Of a stretch of DNA of 64,000 nucleotides, positions 26,195-34,642 are shown in pieces. Origin of the DNA: Gracilimonas sp040877545 (lineage in GTDB: Bacteria; Bacteroidota; Rhodothermia; Balneolales; Balneolaceae); the NCBI GenBank assembly GCA_040877545.1, contig JBBDNN010000047.1, forward strand, positions 1 to 64,000, in the 5' to 3' direction. A model generated the notes under the pieces. That model was not told where the DNA came from and ran no database searches. It saw only the letters and a list, made by a program, of their open reading frames with translations. Within the stretch, counting starts at the first letter, position 1. Each line of letters opens with the position of its first letter. Made by a program: the position numbers and the translations under genes.

Positions 26195-27937
26195 ATGAGT
26201 CTTGAAATAGTAAAATCATCCGGGGAATACGATGTTGTAATTGTAGGGTCGGGAGCCGGTGGCGGAATGGCAGCTAACGTGTTATCAAAAGCCGGTTTAT
26301 CTGTGGCTGTTATGGAAGCCGGTGGAGATTATGACCCGGCAAAAGATGAATTCAGAACACAGCTTCGTTGGCCTTGGGAATCACCCCGGCGAGGGGCTAA
26401 TACAATGCGGGCGTTTGGTGATTTTGATGCTGCATGGGGGGGCTGGGAAATTGAAGGTGAACCCTATTTAAGAAATTCCGGTACTAAATTCGAATGGTTC
26501 CGGAGCCGTATGCTTGGTGGAAGAACGAATCACTGGGGGCGCATTTCACTGCGTTTCGGCCCAAAGGATTTTAAAAGAAAAAGCATAGACGGCTTAGGTG
26601 ATGACTGGCCAATTGGCTACAATGACTTGAAGCCTTACTACGATAAAGTAGATAAACTGATTGGCGTATTTGGCACAAATGAGGGGTTGGAAGATGATCC
26701 TGATGGTTTCTTTCTGCCTCCGCCCAAACCCCGATTACACGAACTATACATAAAAAAAGGTGGAAAAAAAGCCAACATTCCAGTTCTGCCCATGCGGATG
26801 TCGGTGCTTACACGACCGATTAGTAAAGAGCGGGGTGTTTGCTTCTTTTGTAATCAATGTAATAGAGCCTGTAGTGTCTATGCAGACTTTTCATCCGGTA
26901 CCTGTCTTGTACAGCCTGCCATGAAAAAGGGAACGGTTGATTTATACACAAACGCTATGGTGCGGGAAGTTATTACTGACAGCAGAGGACGCGCCACGGG
27001 AGTTTCCTATATTAGTAAAGAAGATAATCAGGAGTATCAGGTGAACGGAAAAGCTGTTGTTCTCGGAGCTTCTGCCTGTGAATCAGCCAGAATATTGCTT
27101 AACTCCAAATCTGCTGCTCATCCAAATGGACTTGCAAATGGCAGTGGGATTGTGGGGCGTTATTTGCATGATTCAACCGGTGCAGGCCGTTCAGCTTTTA
27201 TTCCTGATTTAATTGACCGTGACCGATATAATGAAGATGGTGTTGGCGGAGCTCATGTTTATACACCCTGGTGGCTTGATAACAGTAAACTTGACTTCCC
27301 GCGAGGTTATCATCTCGAGTTTTATGGTGGAATGAGCATGCCAAGCTATGGCTTCGGTTTCGGTATGGATAGTCGGCGCCAATTAGTGAAGGATGAATTT
27401 GGCAATCCATCACCAAATGGCGGCTATGGAGAGGGCCTGAAAAAAGATGTTCGAAAACTCTATGGCTCCACAGTAGGAATTGCCGGCAGAGGAGAAAGCG
27501 TGGCACAATATGACAACTACTGCGAAATAGATCCAAATACAGTAGATAAATATGGCATTCCGGTATTGCGCTTTAATTATAACTGGACTGAACATGAAGT
27601 GAAGCAGGCTAAACACATGCAGGATACATTTGAGGAACTTCTGACAAGTATGGGAGGAGAATTGCTGGGAAGCAAGCCAGGAGCTGATAAACAGTACGGA
27701 TTGGCAGAACCGGGCAAAATTATTCATGAAGTGGGAACGACCCGAATGGGGAGTAATCCGGATACATCCGTTTTAAATAAGCACTGCCAGGCGCATGAAT
27801 GTGACAATTTATTTGTAGTGGACGGCGGCCCCTTTGTATCTCAAGCTGATAAAAATCCTACATGGACCATTCTTGCGCTCTCCTGGAGAACCTCCGACTT
27901 CATAGTGGAACAATTCAAAAAGCAAAATTTAGGTTAA
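26195..27937 (+). CDS. GMC-family FAD oxidoreductase (candidate glycoside 3-dehydrogenase large subunit)
   Basis: The 580-residue flavoprotein has a dinucleotide-binding motif VVIVGSGAGGGMAANVL at residues ~14-30. A cysteine cluster, CFFCNQCNRACSVY, resembles the iron-sulfur or structural cysteine site seen in membrane-linked sugar 3-dehydrogenases. The GMC C-terminal block is present (HEVGTTRMGSNP, then GGPFVSQADKNPTWTILAL), carrying the catalytic His/Asn region. No signal peptide is visible; export together with the Tat-type small subunit encoded downstream would fit. It probably oxidises C3 (or C1) of a glycoside or sugar and passes electrons to the respiratory chain. It starts 22 bp after the DUF1080 gene. 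Confidence 0.83.
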   Translation: MSLEIVKSSGEYDVVIVGSGAGGGMAANVLSKAGLSVAVMEAGGDYDPAKDEFRTQLRWPWESPRRGANTMRAFGDFDAAWGGWEIEGEPYLRNSGTKFEWFRSRMLGGRTNHWGRISLRFGPKDFKRKSIDGLGDDWPIGYNDLKPYYDKVDKLIGVFGTNEGLEDDPDGFFLPPPKPRLHELYIKKGGKKANIPVLPMRMSVLTRPISKERGVCFFCNQCNRACSVYADFSSGTCLVQPAMKKGTVDLYTNAMVREVITDSRGRATGVSYISKEDNQEYQVNGKAVVLGASACESARILLNSKSAAHPNGLANGSGIVGRYLHDSTGAGRSAFIPDLIDRDRYNEDGVGGAHVYTPWWLDNSKLDFPRGYHLEFYGGMSMPSYGFGFGMDSRRQLVKDEFGNPSPNGGYGEGLKKDVRKLYGSTVGIAGRGESVAQYDNYCEIDPNTVDKYGIPVLRFNYNWTEHEVKQAKHMQDTFEELLTSMGGELLGSKPGADKQYGLAEPGKIIHEVGTTRMGSNPDTSVLNKHCQAHECDNLFVVDGGPFVSQADKNPTWTILALSWRTSDFIVEQFKKQNLG

Positions 27938-27963
27938 ATGAAATTTTTAATAACGGGTATTTT

Positions 27964-28680
27964 ATGGACAGAAGAGAACATCTGAAATTACTGTTTGCAG
28001 GTTCAATAGGAACCGGTTTTATGATTACTTCCTGTACGGATGAAGACAGGGAAATAAGTGAAAAAATCATAGAAGAGAATGGCAGTTCCTATGGCAGAAC
28101 TGAGCAGGAAAGCCTGAGGGATGAAAAACTTCATGCCGATACTTTCTTTACTGATGCAGAACGAAAAACAGTTGAATCACTGAGCGACCTTATTATACCT
28201 GCCGATGATATTTCAGGTAGTGCCACCGATGCCGGTGTACCGGATTTTATAGATTTTATGATGAAAGATGTACCTGGAATGCAGCTACCGGTACGTGGGG
28301 GGTTAATGTGGCTGGATAATCAGAGCAGACAAAACTTTGGTAAGATATTTACTGAATGCAGTCCTGCCGAACAAAAAGAACTTCTGGATAAATTTGTCTA
28401 CCCCGATAAGGCGGACCCGAATATGGGATATGGCGTCCGATTTTTTAATCGGATGAGAAATCTTACTGTCACAGGATTTTACACTTCAGAAATGGGATTT
28501 AAAGATTTGGGGTATATGGGAAATACACCAAACGTCTGGGATGGTGTGCCGGAAGATGTTCTGAAAAAACATGGTTTCTCTTATGGCAAAAAAACACTTG
28601 AAGAATGTGTCAAGCCGGCTGAACGTGGAATGGTTGCAGAGTGGGATGATGAGGGTAATCTAATTAGAGATAAAGGTTAG
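27964..28680 (+). CDS. Gluconate 2-dehydrogenase subunit 3-family protein (small subunit of the GMC dehydrogenase)
   Basis: The open frame begins at 27862 inside the GMC gene, but the ATG at 27964 gives a proper export signal (MDRREHLKLLFAGSIGTGF, twin-arginine followed by a lipobox-like MITSC), so I use it; the product has 238 residues. The domain body has the usual FTDAERKTVESLSDLIIPAD, GVPDFIDFMM and the C-terminal GFKDLGYMGNTPNVWDG. Such small subunits carry the Tat signal and stabilise the flavoprotein so that the complex is exported folded. It is 26 bp downstream of the GMC gene, so this is one operon of three genes. Confidence 0.85.
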   Translation: MDRREHLKLLFAGSIGTGFMITSCTDEDREISEKIIEENGSSYGRTEQESLRDEKLHADTFFTDAERKTVESLSDLIIPADDISGSATDAGVPDFIDFMMKDVPGMQLPVRGGLMWLDNQSRQNFGKIFTECSPAEQKELLDKFVYPDKADPNMGYGVRFFNRMRNLTVTGFYTSEMGFKDLGYMGNTPNVWDGVPEDVLKKHGFSYGKKTLEECVKPAERGMVAEWDDEGNLIRDKG

Positions 28681-28833
28681 AATTTTTGTTTAGGTGTGGC
28701 AAAAAATTGAAGTTTATTCGTACGTCACATGCTTAAATACTCTCTACTTTTAATTACAATAGCACAATTTTATTCTGCTTCTAAGCTACCAATTGATAGG
28801 GGTATAAATTTTTGGATCGGTGATAATTGCTTC

Positions 28834-29290
28834 GAGACTGTTCAATTAAGTGTGTCATACCTAACTTAGATACATGAAAGCTATGAATAAAAAACAAATA
28901 TAGATGGTCTGGTAGCCGCTATCCCAGAAACTTGGTGAAAGCAAACCGCTAACCGGAAAAGATGGGGTTTTTACCCCGTTACTCAAACGCGTGATAGAAG
29001 CCAGTCTGGAAGGTGAGATGGATGCTCACCTGCAAGGCGAACAAGGCACGTATTCAAATCGTCGAAATGGTCGTGGGAGCAAGCAGGTGCAAAGTTCGCT
29101 GGGAGGTTTTGAGATATTCGCCCCGTGTGATCGCCAAGGCAGTTTTACCCCGCAAACGCTTAAAAAACGCCAACGGCGTATTGATAGTGACATTGACACG
29201 AAGATCCTTTCGCTCTATAGCCGGGGAATGAGTTATCAGGATATCCAGCGCATCTGCAGGATATATACGGAGTGGAAATCCCGGCGATGG
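28834..29290 (+). mobile_element. Decayed IS256-family element (left end and N-terminal part of transposase)
   Basis: The sequence GACTGTTCAATTAAGTGTGT (about 28836-28855) looks like an IS256-family terminal repeat. Behind it lies a transposase reading frame with an early stop after MNKKQI, then KLGESKPLTGKDGVFTPLLK and VIEASLEGEMDAHLQGEQGT, RNGRGSKQ, and IDTKILSLYSRGMSYQDIQ. A one-base deletion near 29250 moves the frame; in the new frame LQDIYGVEIPAM completes the family motif. Everything after that, including the DDE catalytic core, is gone. The element is inactive. It marks a rearrangement point between the sugar-oxidation genes and the YeiH-LysR pair. Confidence 0.75.
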
Positions 29291-29450
29291 TGGCCTGTCG
29301 GTTTAATCCGGATCTGAAGGAATTTTACCTGCGGGTAATTAAAAACAAACCATCAAAAATGATAGGACAGATAGCGGTACAACGTAAACTATTGGTCCTT
29401 ATGTACAGCATGCACAAAAATAAAACTACATACAGGAATATCAAAAAGTA
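29290..29450 (+). mobile_element. C-terminal fragment of a second transposase (IS110-like)
   Basis: In frame with the shifted end of the IS256 remnant, the sequence continues CRFNPDLKEFYLRVIKNKPS, KMIGQIAVQRKLLVLMYSMH and KNKTTYRNIKK, then stops at 29448-29450. This is not IS256 sequence. It resembles the C-terminal end of IS110/IS116/IS902-type transposases (NP.LK.FY.RL...K.....AV.RKLL.L.Y). So two unrelated insertion sequences are joined at about 29290, one truncated from the right, the other from the left. Family assignment of this second piece is moderate. Confidence 0.55.
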
Positions 29451-29583
29451 GCCCCAGCACCAATAATGGAAACTGAGGCTACACGAGATAGTATCACTGC
29501 AGAGCAGGTACTTCTATAAGAAAATATAAATATTCTGTACATTTTACTTGTAATTCAATACAGTACCTTTTTTTATATCTGCT

Positions 29584-30513
29584 TTAAAAAAATAAAATCA
29601 TACCTAATGAGCTGAGAGCAATAAATATCCATAATAGTATGGCTTTAATCATCGGTCTGAAGCCAACAGCTTTCAAAACACTTACAGACAAACCGGAGCC
29701 GATAAGAAACAACGTGAGTGTTAAACCTTTCTTAGCCAGTAAAACTATCCAGTCAGAATATGCTGAAATTGCGGGTACAAATGTATTTAAGAGCATTGCA
29801 ACTACAAAAAGGCCAATGAAATAAGGAATCTTAATCTTTGAATTTTCAGATTTAAATAAAAATGAAGTCAGGAACGTAATGGGTAAAATCCAGAGGGCGC
29901 GGCCAAGTTTGACGGTAGTGGCAATTGATAAGGCATTGGAACCGTAACTGGCGGCAGCACCCACCACTGAACTGGTATCATGTATAGCAATAGCTGCCCA
30001 GTAACCAAACTGAGTCTGACTCAGGTCCATAAGATTTCCTATCAGGGGAAAAATAAACAGCGCCACGGAATTCAAAATAAAAACAGCCCCCAGTGCTATT
30101 GATATTTGCTTGCTATTTGCATTGATTATGGGAGACATGGCAGCGATAGCACTGCCGCCACAAATAGCTGTTCCTGAGGAAATCAGTATTGAGATCTTAG
30201 AATCTACCGAAAGTTTTTTGGCGATAATATATCCTATGGCAAAAGTACTGGCAATGGAAATGACCGTTATCAGCAAGCCGGTTTTGCCCACTTCAATGGC
30301 TGAAAAAAAGTTCATCCCAAAACCCAGACCTACTACAGAAGTCTTAAGCAGCCATCCCGTAGATTTACTGACTCCTTTACCATCAAAAACCTGACCAATA
30401 GTAAAAGCCAATATTATCCCTAAAAGCAAAGCAAGCGGTGGCTGCACCCAAGGTGTAAAACAAAGTAAGGCAACAGCAATAAACAGGATTTTTTTTATAA
30501 CCGGCGGCATCAA
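29584..30513 (-). CDS. YeiH-family putative sulfate/sulfite exporter
   Basis: The 309-residue inner-membrane protein has about ten hydrophobic helices and the YeiH (UPF0324, TIGR00698-type) signatures VVGLGFGMNF, SSGTAICGGSAIAAMSPIIN, and WAAIAIHDTSSVVGAAASYG. The family is annotated as putative sulfate exporters; in enterobacteria yeiH is controlled by the sulfite-responsive LysR regulator YeiE. Here too a LysR gene sits 96 bp upstream on the same strand. Given the candidate sulfite-releasing SuyAB operon 5 kb away, export of sulfite is an attractive role, though the family's transport activity is not firmly proven. Confidence 0.83.
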   Translation of the reverse strand: MMPPVIKKILFIAVALLCFTPWVQPPLALLLGIILAFTIGQVFDGKGVSKSTGWLLKTSVVGLGFGMNFFSAIEVGKTGLLITVISIASTFAIGYIIAKKLSVDSKISILISSGTAICGGSAIAAMSPIINANSKQISIALGAVFILNSVALFIFPLIGNLMDLSQTQFGYWAAIAIHDTSSVVGAAASYGSNALSIATTVKLGRALWILPITFLTSFLFKSENSKIKIPYFIGLFVVAMLLNTFVPAISAYSDWIVLLAKKGLTLTLFLIGSGLSVSVLKAVGFRPMIKAILLWIFIALSSLGMILFF

Positions 30514-30609
30514 CGTGATTTAGACAAGTCTTCTGAGTTATAGATAATGAAGATAGAAGGTAGAAGTTTCCACCAGCCAGTTCCAATATCAGATATGAAT
30601 TGCCTATAA

Positions 30610-31518
30610 CTAAAGGTTATAATACTTTTTGCTAAAGCGAATAAATTCCTTTCCCAATTTATGAGCCGAACCCTGCTTCACCATAAACTGAAAACGGCGG
30701 GTTACCAGTGTTTTTTCCAGGCGGGAGATTTTAAAGAGGTTTTCTTCATTCTTCCGGATTGCACTGGTGGAAAATACCCCAAGGGCTTCAGAATCTATCA
30801 GGTAAGATTTTATACTCTCAGTACTGCCCAGGGTAATGGTGATGTTAAGGTCGTTTAAAGTTAAGCCAACTCCTTTTATTGCTTTTTCAAATACTTCTCT
30901 TGTGCCTGAGCCAGTTTCCCTCAGAACCAAAGGAAGTTCGGCTAATTTTTCTTTTGAGAACGTTTCAGGAAAATGTACGGGATTATTTTTATGGCTGATG
31001 AAAGCAATTTCATCATTCAAAAACGAGTAATAATCAAAATTATTCAGCCTTCTGTACCCTTCTGTAATTCCCACATCTATTAAATCATCATTTAAACGGG
31101 CATTTATCTCGGAGGTGTTACCTGACAAAAGTGAAATAGAGAGGCCGGGATTGCTTTCCTTAAACCGGGCTATTACCGGCGGTATAAAGTAGTGGGAAAT
31201 AGTGGAACTGGCGCCAATTCTCAGGTTTCCCTTTTGCTTACTATTGATCTGACCTAATTCATACATCAGATTCTGAACCTGTTGATCAATATCGCTTCCG
31301 AATGAATATACCAGTTTTCCCTCATGAGTTAATTCTATAGTGTTCCCTTTCCTGTTGAAAAGGCAAACCCCGAGTTCATCTTCAAGCATCTGTATATTTT
31401 TAGTTATTGCTGGCTGACTTATATATAATTCCCGTGCAGCCTTAGTATAGCTAAGGTGCTTGGCAACAGTTAAAAATATATTTATTCTCCTGAGATTCAA
31501 TGAAACCTGTTTAATCAT
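30610..31518 (-). CDS. LysR-family transcriptional regulator (YeiE/CysB-like)
   Basis: The 302-residue protein has an N-terminal winged helix (residues ~8-67: HLSYTKAARELYISQPAITK) and a C-terminal periplasmic-binding-like sensor domain (~95-300; RIGASSTISHYFIPPVIARF, VGITEG). This domain layout matches LysR regulators that sense small anions or metabolites. It precedes the yeiH-type gene on the same strand and very likely regulates it, as YeiE does in enterobacteria, where sulfite is the reported ligand. Ligand assignment here rests on that gene pair only. Confidence 0.85.
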   Translation of the reverse strand: MIKQVSLNLRRINIFLTVAKHLSYTKAARELYISQPAITKNIQMLEDELGVCLFNRKGNTIELTHEGKLVYSFGSDIDQQVQNLMYELGQINSKQKGNLRIGASSTISHYFIPPVIARFKESNPGLSISLLSGNTSEINARLNDDLIDVGITEGYRRLNNFDYYSFLNDEIAFISHKNNPVHFPETFSKEKLAELPLVLRETGSGTREVFEKAIKGVGLTLNDLNITITLGSTESIKSYLIDSEALGVFSTSAIRKNEENLFKISRLEKTLVTRRFQFMVKQGSAHKLGKEFIRFSKKYYNL

Positions 31519-31604
31519 TAAAACAATACTGCCTGTAATAAAAAACCAGGCTGAAATTGTTTAGATAATTTTATTTCTGGTAATTCTCTGATTAGTGAGC
31601 TGCA

Positions 31605-32861
31605 TTATAATCTTAAATGCTGATCTCGCTCCATATCTTCTCCAGACCAGATTTTTTCGGGTATTGTTGCCTCGGCGGGCGCTGTCCAGAACTCATCATC
31701 TGCCGGTAATCCCAAGGGTAATAACGCACCCGAGCACAAATATAAACTGCCTGTAGTCACATACACTTCAGCTAGGTGCGGTTGATGTCCATAGAGGCCA
31801 AGTGTCAGCCAACCGTTTTCATCATAAGTTCCTGGAGCTTCATTGATCTTTTTAATCGCTTTTGTAAGGCTGTTGCGCACCTGGGCCGGGCTGATATTTT
31901 CCGGTAATTCTTTCATCCAGGCAATTTGTGCAAGTAACTGAAAAGCTCCGTACCGGTAGCAGATCGAACGCCCTATTGGCGGATAACTTCCATCAGGCGC
32001 AATAGAACGGTGTAATATTTCAGCATAACGTTTGCTATATGCCAGATTGGTTTTGTAGTGATTTTCATAACTTTCGTGCTTCTCCATCATTACTTCAATA
32101 ATGGATAGCATAAATGGCTGAATTACAAAGCTGTTGTAATAGTCACAGTGAAAGGAGGGGCCATCTCCATACATTCCATCACCCAGATACCAGTCTAATA
32201 CTGCTTTTACAGCAAAATGAATCCTTACCTCATCATGACCTTTGTCAAATTTCATCAATGCGGCTTCTACCATAGCCGTAAAAAGCACCCAATTGCTGTA
32301 AGAAGGTATAATTTCCCTACTTGATTTAAGCGCTGTTATGAGGTTTTCCTTGGTTTTGGAATCGAGTTCTTCCCAAAGCACAGTTGGAGCTTTTATCATT
32401 GCATGGGCTAAAAAAGCTGCATCAACCAGAGGCTGTTTACCTTTATTAAAATTCAGAAAGTCGGGCGAATTCGGGTTTGCCGCCACTGACATAGACTGCT
32501 GAGCAAGATCGATATATTTCGACCTGAGTTTGCCTTCCTGGGTATTATCTTTTCCCAGCTCCAGCCACGGGGCAATGCCGGTTAGCAACCTGCCAAATGC
32601 TTCCAGATAAGTATAATTTCGCCGGTACTTACTATCAAACCCCGGGCGGGATTCTACAGGCATAACCTCTTTTAATTTCTCCTGCGACAAATTAAATAAT
32701 ACAGGTTCAGAAAGTTGTTCTACTACCTTCAGCCAGTATTCTCTGTCATCTGTATTTATTTTCTCACGTTTGCGGGGTTTTACGACAGGCCTTATCCCCC
32801 CCGCAAGAGTAGTACCCATGCTTATCATTCCGGCTTTTTTTATGAAGTTTTTTCTGTCCAT
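31605..32861 (-). CDS. DUF2264-family protein (GH154-like), Tat-type signal
   Basis: The 418-residue protein has the N-terminal signal MDRKNFIKKAGMISMGTTLA, of the kind found on exported Bacteroidota enzymes with a basic start. The body is a DUF2264 domain, an alpha/alpha-barrel with YTYLEAFGRLLTGIAPWLEL, YSNWVLFTAMVEA, DGMYGDGPSFHCDYYNSFVI and YPPIGRSICYRYGAFQLLAQ. DUF2264 proteins are linked to uronic-acid glycan breakdown, and I recall the GH154 beta-glucuronidase family falling here. The GH88 gene lies 52 bp further upstream in the same direction, consistent with joint removal of (unsaturated) glucuronic acid. Family call is strong; enzymatic activity is inferred. Confidence 0.78.
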   Translation of the reverse strand: MDRKNFIKKAGMISMGTTLAGGIRPVVKPRKREKINTDDREYWLKVVEQLSEPVLFNLSQEKLKEVMPVESRPGFDSKYRRNYTYLEAFGRLLTGIAPWLELGKDNTQEGKLRSKYIDLAQQSMSVAANPNSPDFLNFNKGKQPLVDAAFLAHAMIKAPTVLWEELDSKTKENLITALKSSREIIPSYSNWVLFTAMVEAALMKFDKGHDEVRIHFAVKAVLDWYLGDGMYGDGPSFHCDYYNSFVIQPFMLSIIEVMMEKHESYENHYKTNLAYSKRYAEILHRSIAPDGSYPPIGRSICYRYGAFQLLAQIAWMKELPENISPAQVRNSLTKAIKKINEAPGTYDENGWLTLGLYGHQPHLAEVYVTTGSLYLCSGALLPLGLPADDEFWTAPAEATIPEKIWSGEDMERDQHLRL

Positions 32862-32913
32862 TTCTCTTCATTTTAAGTTATTGAAAAACGAAAGGATTAT
32901 TGTCCTATATCTA

Positions 32914-34074
32914 TTAATTAACGATTTTCTCCATACGCAATAATGCTTCAATAAAATAATAGTCAGCATAAATAAGGGGCACACCTACTTCAGCGTCTTT
33001 TGGCAGATGTCCCACCGACTCATCAGTAATAAAATTGCCGTTTTCACCCGCTTCGTTTGTATAATCTCTGGCAATGGTTTTCACAATTTCAATAGCGATA
33101 TCCTGATAATTTTTTTTCGGAAGATATTCATGCAATTCAAACAGAGCTGAAGCCATAATTGCCCCGGCCGATACATCTCTTTGCTCCCTTTCCTCATCAC
33201 TGAAATCCCAGATTGGCACTTTATCCTCTGGCAGGTTTGGATGGCTAAGTAAAAAGTCGGCAATCTTTTCAGCCTGGTCCAGATACTTTTCTATTCCTGT
33301 TTCACGGTAAGTCATGGTGAAACCATATAAACCCCAGGCTTGTCCGCGGGCCCACACAGATTCATCATGCAACCCCTGCTCCGTTCTCTTTTCTTTTATT
33401 TCTCCGGTTTCCGGATCGTAATTAAGTACATGATAGGAACTGTTGTCGTTTCTGAAATGATTTTCTATAGTTGTGTTGGCATGAGTTATGGCAATATCGT
33501 GAAAGCTGCTGTCGCCCGACATCTTTGTAGCCTGAAACAACATCTCAAGGTTCATCATATTATCAATTATAACCAGAAAATCCTCGGGACGTGAATTCCA
33601 TGAACGGATACTTTTTACTTCAGGAGAATATCTGCTTGCCAAGGATTTGGCACTTTTAATAATGATTTCATCATATTCAGGTTTTGGCTCAATTTTTTTA
33701 GCATTACCAAAACTGCAAAACATCATGAAACCCAGATCATGGGTGTTGGTGTTGTACTGTTCTTTCTCGAGTATCTCAAGAGTGCGTTCGGCTTCATTCA
33801 GAAGTGTTGAATCTCCTGTTTTTTCATAAAGATAAAGCAAAGTACCTGGATAAAAACCGCTACACCATGATCTTGAGCCATGAGCTACAAGTGAATCATC
33901 TTCAAAAAATATCGGGAAACGCTCATCCGGCACCTGAGTTATCATCCCTTTATATTGGGTTACAGCCAGATTTACATGTTTATCAACAAGGGTAGAAAGA
34001 TCCTTCTTTTCGGAACTGCAGGCTGCTATTAAAAAGATGAAAAGAATAAAAAAGTATCTGTAGTGGAAATTCAT
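32914..34074 (-). CDS. GH88-family unsaturated glucuronyl hydrolase, lipoprotein
   Basis: The 386-residue protein has a lipoprotein signal ending FLIAAC (Cys19). It is an (alpha/alpha)6-barrel of GH88. The two essential aspartates are visible as D113 in NTHDLGFMMFCSFG and D171 in VIIDNMMNLEML, and the helical-barrel motif HDESVWARGQAWGLYGF is typical. The family hydrates the 4,5-unsaturated uronyl unit left by polysaccharide lyases, releasing it from oligosaccharides. No polysaccharide lyase is in the window, so the oligosaccharide is supplied by enzymes encoded elsewhere. It is probably co-transcribed with the DUF2264 gene downstream and is divergent from the third GH172 gene. Confidence 0.87.
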   Translation of the reverse strand: MNFHYRYFFILFIFLIAACSSEKKDLSTLVDKHVNLAVTQYKGMITQVPDERFPIFFEDDSLVAHGSRSWCSGFYPGTLLYLYEKTGDSTLLNEAERTLEILEKEQYNTNTHDLGFMMFCSFGNAKKIEPKPEYDEIIIKSAKSLASRYSPEVKSIRSWNSRPEDFLVIIDNMMNLEMLFQATKMSGDSSFHDIAITHANTTIENHFRNDNSSYHVLNYDPETGEIKEKRTEQGLHDESVWARGQAWGLYGFTMTYRETGIEKYLDQAEKIADFLLSHPNLPEDKVPIWDFSDEEREQRDVSAGAIMASALFELHEYLPKKNYQDIAIEIVKTIARDYTNEAGENGNFITDESVGHLPKDAEVGVPLIYADYYFIEALLRMEKIVN

Positions 34075-34642
34075 AGTTCAGTTATTAAATCATAGGAGGT
34101 TTGTTAGTGTAAAGCCCCTGGTCTGGCTTATGGCTAAGAACATGGTAAGGGTTTTATATTGCATCCCCACCCTTTACTATAATATATCACATGGATTAAA
34201 TTACGTATTTTAAAATATAAAATACAAATTAAATAACCAGGGCTTATAGCCAGATAAATTTGAATTAATTACCAGTTCTCTTTTGTAAAATTTTATTATT
34301 CCACGCTCTGTAGCTCTCAGTCTCTTTTATTATAGGACTCGAATTTACATGCAAAAAAATACTTTTTAAAGAGTATAAGAGGGATATTTTCCGTTTTTAA
34401 AGTGCTAATGAAACCATTTTTAAATTCAAGAATATTAAAAACTCCTCTGTTTGAACCTCTTCATATTGATGATACATATTTAATATTATAGTCCATGAAT
34501 ACCTTTTCATTATTTTTAATTATTTATACTAAAATACAGTGATTCAATTTAAAAAATAGTAGATTCCACTTTATCCGTAGTTCCGACACAGGACCTGCAA
34601 TCGATCTATAAAATTTTGAAAAAGAAAAAACACCCAAATAAC
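34075..34642. other. 568-bp AT-rich divergent intergenic region
   Basis: This lies between the GH88 gene (leftward) and the third GH172 gene (rightward) and must contain both promoters. It is strongly A/T-rich with many T-runs. I see no open frame with protein character, no clear operator repeat and no confident -33/-7 promoter pair. Confidence 0.5.

Noticed and set aside
26195..27937. GMC protein considered as cholesterol/choline oxidase type
   Set aside because: The DUF1080 and subunit-3 partners and the cysteine cluster point to a sugar dehydrogenase.
32914..34074. GH88 protein considered as GH105 (unsaturated rhamnogalacturonyl hydrolase)
   Set aside because: The NTHDLGFMMFCSFG and HDESVWARGQAWGLYGF wording fits GH88 better.
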